Below, in pieces: positions 22,045-28,120 of a DNA stretch of 32,337 nucleotides. The stretch lies in assembly GCA_038247995.1 (NCBI GenBank), contig JBBRUG010000019.1, positions 1-32,337 of the forward strand, in the 5' to 3' direction. Both the position numbers and the translations under genes were made by a program. Position 1 is the stretch's first letter. Every line of letters begins with the position of its first letter. Origin of the DNA: JBBRUG01 sp038247995. Its GTDB lineage: Bacteria > Chloroflexota > Chloroflexia > Chloroflexales > Chloroflexaceae. The notes under the pieces are model-generated. The model was not told the DNA's origin and did no database searches. It saw only the letters and a list, made by a program, of their open reading frames with translations.

Positions 22045-23709
22045 TTACGGCTCTGGATATTCCGGGTTAACGAACGTCGGCGGCGGTAGAATCGCTGTTG
22101 GATCCTCGATTCTCGGCGTTGCTGTGTTCGTTGGCGTCGGCGTCAGGGTTTCCGTCGGTGGCGGTGTTTCCGTTGGCGTGGGAGCTTCCTCCGTCGGTGG
22201 CGGTGTTTCCGTTGGCGTGGGAGCTTCCTCCGTCGGTGGCGGCGATGGTGGCGCGCTGGTTGGTGCAGGCGACGGTTGCGGCGGTGTGGGCGACGGTGGT
22301 AGCCGGGTTGGCGCCTGCGTTGCCGCGGTCGATTCCAGGGTCGGTTCGAGCGTTGCGGTCGGTTCGAGCGTTGCAGTCGGTTCGAGCGTTGCGGTTGCTT
22401 CCAGGGTTGGCGGCACGACCGGTGCGGTTACCGCCGCCGTAGGTGGTGCGGCAGTGGGAACCGGTGTTGGTGGCGGGCTGGCCAAGCCGCGTGCGACCGC
22501 AAACAGGAACAGTAGTGTGATCGCAACCAACAACCCGCCGATGATCACGACCGGCAACCCTGGGCTATTTGTCCCATCGTTGCGCTGCTGCGTGCCGGGT
22601 CGGGGTGCGCGTGAACGGCTAGGGGCGGGTCGCGGGCCGGTTTGCGGGCGAGTCGGCGGCGCTGTCGGCCCCAGGTTTGCCTCCGCCCCAGGCGGACGCG
22701 GGATTGTTGGCGCGCCAATTGCGACGGGCGGCGGTAGAGGACGCCCCGGCGGGACCTCGATACGGGGCCGTGGCGGAGCAACCGGCAGAACGGGCGCGGG
22801 GTTGCGCCGCCCCGCCGGAGCGTCGGTACCTTCAGTCTGTGCCAGCGCAGCCAATTGCTCGGTTGTTGCGCGCGGGATGCCGTAGCGCTCGGCAACCCGC
22901 TGTAGTTCGGTCACCAGTGCGGCGCCGGTTGGGTAACGCTGGTCGGGGCGTTTCGCCAGGGCGCGCACGAGCACCTGATCAAGTTCGCTCGGCAGGTGCG
23001 CCAGCACGCTCGTCGGCAGCGGGGGTGGCATCTGCGCGTGGGCAACGATCAACTGCGGCGTCGCCCCGGCAAACGGCACCCGTCCGGTGACAATTTCGTA
23101 TGCCACCACGCCGAGCGAGTAGAGATCGCTGCGCCCATCAACTCGTCGCGCCTCGGCCTGTTCGGGCGAAATATACTCCGGGGTGCCCATAAAAACCCCG
23201 GTGCGCGTTAAGCGCTCGTCGTCGGCGTCGGAGGTTTGAGCGATCCCGAAGTCGGTTAGCAGCACGCGTCCATCGACGCTGAGCAAAATGTTATGCGGCT
23301 TAATGTCGCGGTGGACAGCGCCCTGACGATGGGCGTGGTCGAGCGCCTGGGCCACCGGCTCTAGGAGCGCTAGTGCGAAACCGAGACCGAGCGCTGTGCG
23401 TTCTTCCAGAATCGCGTGCAGCGAGCGTCCCTGCACGTGCTCCATTGCAATATAGTAGAGCCCGTCTTGCTCGCCGACATCATAGATCGTTACAATCGCC
23501 GGGTGGCGCAACCCTGCCGCTGTAGCGGCCTCGCGCTCGAAGCGGCGTACAAATTCAGGGTCGAGGCTAAGTTGGGCGGCCAGGATTTTAAGCGCAACTG
23601 TACGTTGCAGTTGTGAATCAACCGCACTATAGACGCGCGCCATTCCACCACGCCCAAGCTCGGCGCGGATCTCGTAGCGGCCAAGTCGGCGACCGATCAG
23701 GCTTGTCAC
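22045..23709 (-). CDS. Hanks-type Ser/Thr protein kinase with single TM and Pro/Thr-rich exterior
   Basis: Counted from GTG 23709, chosen because AAGGAG (plus-strand 23716-23721) lies 6 nt before it, the product is 554 residues. The kinase domain (about 8-270) is complete: GRGGMARVY glycine loop, VALKIL with Lys near 41, HRDIKPHN, TDFGIAQ, GTPEYISPEQ and SDLYSLGVVAYE. A Pro-rich juxtamembrane linker leads to one membrane helix, VVIIGGLLVAITLLFLFAVA. The exterior consists of low-complexity repeats (TATLEPTATLEPTATLEP, then PPPTEEAPTPTETPPPTEEA) without PASTA or other sensor domains. It probably phosphorylates cytosolic Thr targets. The divergent FHA protein gene about 200 bp away is an obvious candidate reader or substrate. 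The DNA of the exterior repeats is itself repetitive and may vary in length between strains. Confidence 0.93.
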   Translation of the reverse strand: MTSLIGRRLGRYEIRAELGRGGMARVYSAVDSQLQRTVALKILAAQLSLDPEFVRRFEREAATAAGLRHPAIVTIYDVGEQDGLYYIAMEHVQGRSLHAILEERTALGLGFALALLEPVAQALDHAHRQGAVHRDIKPHNILLSVDGRVLLTDFGIAQTSDADDERLTRTGVFMGTPEYISPEQAEARRVDGRSDLYSLGVVAYEIVTGRVPFAGATPQLIVAHAQMPPPLPTSVLAHLPSELDQVLVRALAKRPDQRYPTGAALVTELQRVAERYGIPRATTEQLAALAQTEGTDAPAGRRNPAPVLPVAPPRPRIEVPPGRPLPPPVAIGAPTIPRPPGAEANLGPTAPPTRPQTGPRPAPSRSRAPRPGTQQRNDGTNSPGLPVVIIGGLLVAITLLFLFAVARGLASPPPTPVPTAAPPTAAVTAPVVPPTLEATATLEPTATLEPTATLEPTLESTAATQAPTRLPPSPTPPQPSPAPTSAPPSPPPTEEAPTPTETPPPTEEAPTPTETPPPTETLTPTPTNTATPRIEDPTAILPPPTFVNPEYPEP

Positions 23710-23836
23710 CAGAGGCTCCTTGGACAACGGGCGGGCGCGTGGTGCGCTCAGGGGCGTTGGGGCGAATATGGAACCGCTTCGGCGTGGTTGGCGTTGAAGG
23801 AGTGGTTAGGATGAGTGGTATTTTCCCGATCCTGAT

Positions 23837-23844
23837 GGTATAAT
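23837..23844 (+). promoter_or_regulatory. Extended -10 promoter of the FHA-winged-helix gene
   Basis: TGGTATAAT, with -10 hexamer TATAAT at 23839-23844 and no convincing -35. The start would be near 23851, giving a leader of about 59 nt. A GAGGAAG Shine-Dalgarno precedes ATG 23910. Confidence 0.65.
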
Positions 23845-23909
23845 CAGGCAGATCTCCGCGATTGTACCACAAGGCAAACCCGGTTTCAAAGAGCCTTGAG
23901 GAAGTCCTG

Positions 23910-24587
23910 ATGCATTCTGCGCCTGCGCCAAAACTGATGATCAAGCGCCAGGATGGCCAGTACCGCGAGATGGAGTGGGATCGCGAAGCGATTACGATCG
24001 GTCGCGATGGCTCCAACGATATTGTAATCGACCATCCGCTTGCCTCCCGGCGCCATGCTCGGCTTGAACGGTCCGATGACGGCTTTATTGTCCGTGATCT
24101 TGAAAGTACGAACGGCACCTATCTCAACCAGGAACGGGTTGAAGGGGTGCGCCATCTGCATAATCAGGATCAGATCATTATCGCCGATACGGTGATCGTG
24201 TTCCAGGATCCTGAGGCGACGATGAAGGGGATGCTGCCGCCCGAACTGCTGCGCGCCGTGCGTGAGGAGTTGCGGGTCGATAGCCGAACCAAAGAAGTCT
24301 ACATCAAGGGCCAGATCCTCCAGCCCTCGCTCACCGTCAAAGAGTTTCAACTCCTCGAACTGCTCTACCAGCGTCGCGGCCAGGTGATCAGCAAAGACGA
24401 GATTGCGCGGCAGGTCTGGGACTATGAAGTCTTCGACTATAACGCGATCGATGCCCTCGTCTATCGCCTGCGCCAGCGAATTGAACCCGAGCCGAACGGT
24501 CCGCGCTACCTCGTAACCCAGCGCGGCTTCGGCTATAAGCTGATCACCACGCCGGAAGCGGAACCACACGAGATGGATGAAGCATAA
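23910..24587 (+). CDS. FHA domain fused to an OmpR/PhoB-type winged helix
   Basis: A 225-residue regulator. Residues 8-98 form an FHA domain that binds phosphothreonine peptides: ITIGRDGSNDIVI, SRRHARLE and DLESTNGTYLN, with Arg, Ser and Asn ligands all present. Residues 125-215 form a Trans_reg_C winged helix (LTVKEFQLLELLYQRRGQ, VWDYEVFDYNAIDALVYRLR, YLVTQRGFGYKLI). It thus couples Thr phosphorylation to DNA binding, in place of the usual receiver domain. The frame is open upstream to a TTG at 23862, but ATG 23910 has the Shine-Dalgarno. It is divergent from the Ser/Thr kinase gene, which suggests a kinase-regulator pair. A hairpin follows before aroA. DNA targets are unknown. Confidence 0.92.
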   Translation: MHSAPAPKLMIKRQDGQYREMEWDREAITIGRDGSNDIVIDHPLASRRHARLERSDDGFIVRDLESTNGTYLNQERVEGVRHLHNQDQIIIADTVIVFQDPEATMKGMLPPELLRAVREELRVDSRTKEVYIKGQILQPSLTVKEFQLLELLYQRRGQVISKDEIARQVWDYEVFDYNAIDALVYRLRQRIEPEPNGPRYLVTQRGFGYKLITTPEAEPHEMDEA

Positions 24588-24601
24588 GCCGCTCTAGCGC
24601 A

Positions 24602-24634
24602 GGAGTACGGGCGGGTCTTGTACCCGCCTGCTCC
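24602..24634. terminator. Hairpin between the FHA gene and aroA
   Basis: GGCGGGT (24610-24616) pairs with ACCCGCC (24622-24628) around CTTGT, extended by GGAG (24602-24605) with CTCC (24631-24634). No T-run follows, so termination may be partial and some readthrough into aroA is possible. Confidence 0.55.
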
Positions 24635-24651
24635 GCATTCAGCACTCACTC

Positions 24652-25959
24652 ATGACATCAATTACGCTCACCCCCGCCGCTCGTTTGCGTGGCACCGTTC
24701 ATGTGCCCGGCGATAAGTCGATCTCGCATCGAGCGGTGCTGTTTAATGCTGTCGCTGAGGGCAATGCGCGGGTGACAAACTTTCTGCCCGGCGCCGATTG
24801 CCTCAGTTCGATTGCTTGTCTCCGCGCCCTCGGCGTTGAAATTCATCAGCACGAAACGGAAGTTGAAGTGCACGGCGTGGGCCTGCGTGGCCTGCGTGAA
24901 CCAGCCGATCTGCTCGATTGCGGCAATTCCGGCACGACATTACGCTTGCTTGCCGGGATGCTCAGCGGTATGCCGCTCTTCGCCGTGCTTACCGGCGATG
25001 CTTCGCTTCGTTCACGCCCGCAACGCCGGATCGTTGGGCCGCTGCGTGCCCTTGGCGCGCACCTTGATGGCCCCCGCGATGGCGACCGTGCCCCGCTCGC
25101 GATTCGCGGCGCAACGCTCCAGGGCGGCGCTTATGAACTGCCTGTCGCTTCGGCGCAGGTCAAGTCGGCGCTGCTCCTTGCTGCGCTTTCCGGCAGCGGC
25201 CCGCTCACGCTTACTGGGCGGATCGACTCGCGCGACCATACCGAGCGGATGCTCAAAGCCATGGGGATCGACCTCCAGGTGATGCCGACGGCGATCACGT
25301 TACATCCGCCGACCCACCCGGTCTTTCCGTATCCCCTCTCCTTGCGCGTGCCCGGTGATCCATCCTCGGCGGCGTTCTGGTGGGTTGCCGCAGCGATCCA
25401 TCCCGACGCCGAACTGACCACGCCGGGGGTCTGCCTTAACCCGACCCGTACCGGCGCCCTGGATGTGTTGCAGGCGATGGGCGCCGATATTACGCTGACG
25501 AACCAGCGTAATATCGGCGCTGAACCAGTGGCCGACGTGACGGTGCGCTCCTCGCAACTGCATGGCACAACCATCGGCGGCGCGCTCATCCCGCGCCTGA
25601 TCGATGAGCTTCCAGTGCTTGCCCTCGCCGCTGCCTGCGCTACCGGCGACACGCTCATCCGCGATGCGCAAGAGTTGCGCGCCAAAGAGACCGACCGGAT
25701 TACCACTGTTGCCGCCGGCCTGGGTGCGTTAGGCGTGCAGGTCGAACCCACCGCCGATGGGATGGGTATCGTCGGCGGTGGCGCACCGCGCTTGCACGGC
25801 GCCCAACTCGCCAGCCATCATGATCATCGCCTCGCGATGGCCTGGGCCGTCGCGTCGCTCGTTGCGACCGGCACCACCCAGATTGCCGATCCAGAGTGCG
25901 CTGCTGTTTCCTACCCTGGTTTCTGGGAGACGTTGCAGGGAATGCAAAACGCAACATGA
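24652..25959 (+). CDS. aroA: 3-phosphoshikimate 1-carboxyvinyltransferase (EPSP synthase)
   Basis: Sixth step of the shikimate pathway: PEP plus shikimate-3-phosphate gives EPSP and phosphate. The 435-residue product has VPGDKSISHRAVLF (near 19), the PEP-loop DCGNSGTTLRLLAG (near 89), SLRSRPQRRI, VASAQVKSALLLAAL (near 163), DELPVLALAAA with catalytic Asp, ELRAKETDRI with catalytic Glu (near 340), and DHRLAMAWAVASL. All key residues are present and length is normal. It is a stand-alone aro gene here. The last codons and stop overlap a 13-bp tandem duplication (25946-25971), so the extreme C terminus (QNAT) derives from repeat DNA. Confidence 0.97.
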   Translation: MTSITLTPAARLRGTVHVPGDKSISHRAVLFNAVAEGNARVTNFLPGADCLSSIACLRALGVEIHQHETEVEVHGVGLRGLREPADLLDCGNSGTTLRLLAGMLSGMPLFAVLTGDASLRSRPQRRIVGPLRALGAHLDGPRDGDRAPLAIRGATLQGGAYELPVASAQVKSALLLAALSGSGPLTLTGRIDSRDHTERMLKAMGIDLQVMPTAITLHPPTHPVFPYPLSLRVPGDPSSAAFWWVAAAIHPDAELTTPGVCLNPTRTGALDVLQAMGADITLTNQRNIGAEPVADVTVRSSQLHGTTIGGALIPRLIDELPVLALAAACATGDTLIRDAQELRAKETDRITTVAAGLGALGVQVEPTADGMGIVGGGAPRLHGAQLASHHDHRLAMAWAVASLVATGTTQIADPECAAVSYPGFWETLQGMQNAT

Positions 25960-25971
25960 AAACGCAACATG
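25946..25971. repeat. 13-bp tandem duplication across the aroA stop
   Basis: AAAACGCAACATG occurs at 25946-25958 and 25959-25971. The TGA stop of aroA (25957-25959) lies across the junction. The related string GCAAAACGCAAAACGC occurs at 20360-20375. Confidence 0.75.
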
Positions 25972-25994
25972 TGCTGGAGAGCAATAAAGCGGAA

Positions 25995-26015
25995 AGCGAT
26001 AGAGCGATAGAGCGA
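25995..26015. repeat. AGCGATAG octamer repeat
   Basis: AGCGATAG occurs twice, followed by the partial copy AGCGA, just before the larger octamer array. Confidence 0.65.
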
Positions 26016-26036
26016 GTACGTTAAATTGCGTTTAGT

Positions 26037-26230
26037 TCAGTGGCTCAGTGGCTCAGTGGTTCAGCGCTTCAGTGGCTCAGTGGCTCAGTGGTTCAGTGGC
26101 TCAGCGGTTCAGCGCTTCAGTGGCTCAGTGGCTCAGTGGTTCAGTGGCTCAGTGGTTCAGTGGTTCAGTGGCTCAGTGGTTCAGTGGCTCAGTGGTTCAG
26201 TGGCTCAGTGCTTCAGTGCTTCAGTGCTTC
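26037..26230. repeat. 194-bp octamer array (TCAGTGGC/T)
   Basis: About 24 head-to-tail octamers, mainly TCAGTGGC and TCAGTGGT with variants TCAGCGCT and TCAGTGCT. It ends 16 bp before the ATG at 26247. The 8-bp period keeps all three frames open, so apparent proteins such as QWLSGSVVQW repeats are artefacts. The gap 25960-26246 contains nothing else I can identify and no promoter outside the array. Confidence 0.9.
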
Positions 26231-26246
26231 CCAGGGTTTTTACCAT

Positions 26247-26879
26247 ATGAGCGACATTTACACGTTTGCCATTGAAGTATATACCGACGCCTTGCTGATT
26301 AGCGGCAGCTACGATTTACCGCTCTATCGGCGGGTGAGCGACGCCCTGAACAGCCGCTTGCACCGTTTCATCACCCTCCGTGACGCCACGGTTGCGCCGC
26401 TCTGGCGTCCGCAGCAGGGCCAGCCGGTACCCCAACTACTCGTCGATGTAAGCAGCGCGCTGCTCGTGGCTGTCATCACCGAGCCGACGCCCCCGCCGGG
26501 CTTTGTGGCGCCGGCCCCGCCGCGCGATACCCAGCCGATGATGTTCTTTAGTTCAACGTTCGCCATGCGCGCCGACTTTCACAAGCGCAACGATATGGAG
26601 CTTGTGGCGATGCTCAGCGAACTCGACGATGACTTTATTCCGCTCAGTGCCGTAACAATTTTTCCGCTCCTTGGCGGTTCACCGCAGAGTCGTTCCTTTG
26701 TCTGCTTGAGCCGGCTACATATTCAAGCGTTGTACGCTGTGGGTTTGCCGCTCTCGCGTGCGCCCATTCCCGCCCTCACACCCGACGAACCCGAAGTGCC
26801 CGTCGCTGAACCCCCATCCCCCGTCGAACCCGATGAAGCTCCGCAGGAGACAGTGGAACGCGACGAACGCGAAGGGTAA
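26247..26879 (+). CDS. Conserved protein of unknown function with acidic Pro-rich tail
   Basis: 210 residues from ATG 26247; the longer upstream frame is array translation and is rejected. The N-terminal half reads MSDIYTFAIEVYTDALLISG, YDLPLYRRVSDALNSRLHRF, ITLRDATVAPL, VPQLLVDVSSALLVAVI; a middle part has DTQPMMFFSSTFAMRADFHK and VAMLSELDDDFIPLSAVTIFP. Residues about 175-210 are Pro/Glu-rich and probably disordered. No signal peptide or membrane helix is seen. The alternating hydrophobic pattern suggests an alpha/beta fold, possibly one that forms assemblies. I do not recognise the family. It is followed by a gap with another octamer array and then a GalE-like epimerase; an operon is unproven. 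Confidence 0.78.
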   Translation: MSDIYTFAIEVYTDALLISGSYDLPLYRRVSDALNSRLHRFITLRDATVAPLWRPQQGQPVPQLLVDVSSALLVAVITEPTPPPGFVAPAPPRDTQPMMFFSSTFAMRADFHKRNDMELVAMLSELDDDFIPLSAVTIFPLLGGSPQSRSFVCLSRLHIQALYAVGLPLSRAPIPALTPDEPEVPVAEPPSPVEPDEAPQETVERDEREG

Positions 26880-26912
26880 GGTGTGACGACCGAGCAGCGG
26901 CACCGGCCTGTG

Positions 26913-26976
26913 TTCCTTTGTTCTTAGGTTCCTTTGTTCTTAGGTTCCTTTGTTCCTTTGTTCCTTTGTTCTTATA
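26913..26976. repeat. Eight-copy octamer array (TTCCTTTG/TTCTTAGG)
   Basis: Exactly eight octamers: TTCCTTTG and TTCTTAGG alternate twice, then TTCCTTTG three times, then TTCTTATA. It ends 6 bp before the epimerase ATG and overlaps the position where promoter and leader would be expected. Confidence 0.88.
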
Positions 26977-26982
26977 AGGGAA

Positions 26983-27975
26983 ATGATGAAAATCCTCGTC
27001 ACCGGCGGCGCCGGCTACATCGGCAGCATCACCACCGCTGAACTTATTGCCGCTGGGCATCAGGTCGTCGTGCTGGATAATCTACATCAGGGCCATGCCG
27101 CCGCTGTGCATCCCGAAGCTGCGTTCGTAGCGGGCGATCTCGCCGATAAGGCGCTGCTGGCCGAGGTCTTCCGTGAGCATGCGGATATCTATGGCATTAT
27201 GCATTTCGCCTCGTATACGCTGGTGGGCGAGAGCATGCAACAGCCGTTGCTCTACCTGCGCGATAATCTGGTGAATGCCGCTAATCTGATCGAAGCTGCC
27301 GTCGCCGCTGATGTGCAGCGTTTTATCCTCTCCTCCACAGCGAATCTCTTCGACGACCCGGCGCGCATGCCGATCGCTGAAGATGAGCGGATCGTGCCTG
27401 GTTCGCCCTACGGTGAGTCGAAGTATTTCGTTGAGCGCGCGCTGAATTGGTGCGCCAAAGTGTATGGCCTGCGCTACGCCTGCCTGCGCTATTTCAATGC
27501 CTGTGGTGGTACGCCGAAGGTTGGCGAGGACCACACCCCGGAGACACACTTGATCCCGCTTGTGCTCCAGGTTGCCCTTGGTCAGCGCCCGCATATCACC
27601 GTCTTCGGCAACGATTACCCCACCCGCGACGGTACCTGCGTGCGCGACTATGTGCATGTCGTCGATCTGGCTCAGGCCCACATTCTCTCGATGCAGGCCC
27701 TCGATAAACTGGGCGTGCGCCACTACAATCTCGGCAATGGCAACGGCTTCACCGTGCAAGAGGTGATCGATACGGCCCGTGCCATCACCGGCCATCCCAT
27801 CCCCCAGGTTCTCGGCCCGCGCCGCGCCGGTGATCCCGCAGTGCTGATTGCCTCCGCAGATACCATTCGCCGCGAACTCGGCTGGCAGCCACGCTACCCC
27901 GAACTGACCGATATTATGCGTTCGGCCTGGGAATGGCATCAATCTCGCCCGCATGGCTACGCCGAGCACGCCTGA
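26983..27975 (+). CDS. UDP-glucose 4-epimerase (GalE)-like SDR
   Basis: Interconverts UDP-glucose and UDP-galactose or a related pair, using tightly bound NAD. The 330-residue product has GGAGYIGS (near 8), DNLHQGH, MHFASYTLVGES, LSSTANLFDDP with catalytic Ser/Thr, YGESKYFVE with Tyr and Lys (near 146), LRYFNACG, TPETHLIPLVLQVA, DYPTRDGTCVRDYVHVVDLA and the terminal REL-GWQPRYPEL. The usual STAAVYG is STANLFD here, a variant seen in GalE-like groups, so substrate may differ from E. coli GalE. ATG 26983 follows AAGGGA; the second ATG at 26986 is equally possible. It could supply sugars to the surface glycan made by the 3096-6160 cluster. Confidence 0.9.
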   Translation: MMKILVTGGAGYIGSITTAELIAAGHQVVVLDNLHQGHAAAVHPEAAFVAGDLADKALLAEVFREHADIYGIMHFASYTLVGESMQQPLLYLRDNLVNAANLIEAAVAADVQRFILSSTANLFDDPARMPIAEDERIVPGSPYGESKYFVERALNWCAKVYGLRYACLRYFNACGGTPKVGEDHTPETHLIPLVLQVALGQRPHITVFGNDYPTRDGTCVRDYVHVVDLAQAHILSMQALDKLGVRHYNLGNGNGFTVQEVIDTARAITGHPIPQVLGPRRAGDPAVLIASADTIRRELGWQPRYPELTDIMRSAWEWHQSRPHGYAEHA

Positions 27976-28012
27976 CGCTTCGCCCCCGTACGGACGACCC
28001 GTGTGATCACCT

Positions 28013-28039
28013 ATCTGCGCAATCTGCGCAATCTGCGGA
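28013..28039. repeat. Three-copy nonamer array (ATCTGCGCA)
   Basis: ATCTGCGCA, ATCTGCGCA and ATCTGCGGA run head to tail upstream of the second kinase. It is the same unit as at 7296-7321, about 21 kb away. Confidence 0.8.
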
Positions 28040-28071
28040 TGCGAATCGGGCTTCTGCACGCCTGTTCGCAT

Positions 28072-28079
28072 GGTATAAT
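28072..28079 (+). promoter_or_regulatory. Extended -10 promoter of the second kinase gene
   Basis: TGGTATAATC with -10 hexamer TATAAT at 28074-28079, identical to that of the FHA gene. There is no clear -35. The start would be near 28086, about 35 nt before ATG 28121. Confidence 0.65.
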
Positions 28080-28120
28080 CCAGCTCCGGCGTTCGTTCCC
28101 AGCTCGCAGGCGGCATCAGG

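Noticed and set aside
26026..26275. Repeat proteins of QWLSGSVVQW type
   Set aside because: Translation of the octamer array in all three frames; the real gene starts at ATG 26247.
27082..28116. 344-codon minus-strand frame opposite the GalE-like gene
   Set aside because: Mirror of codon bias in a well-supported epimerase, with no family features.
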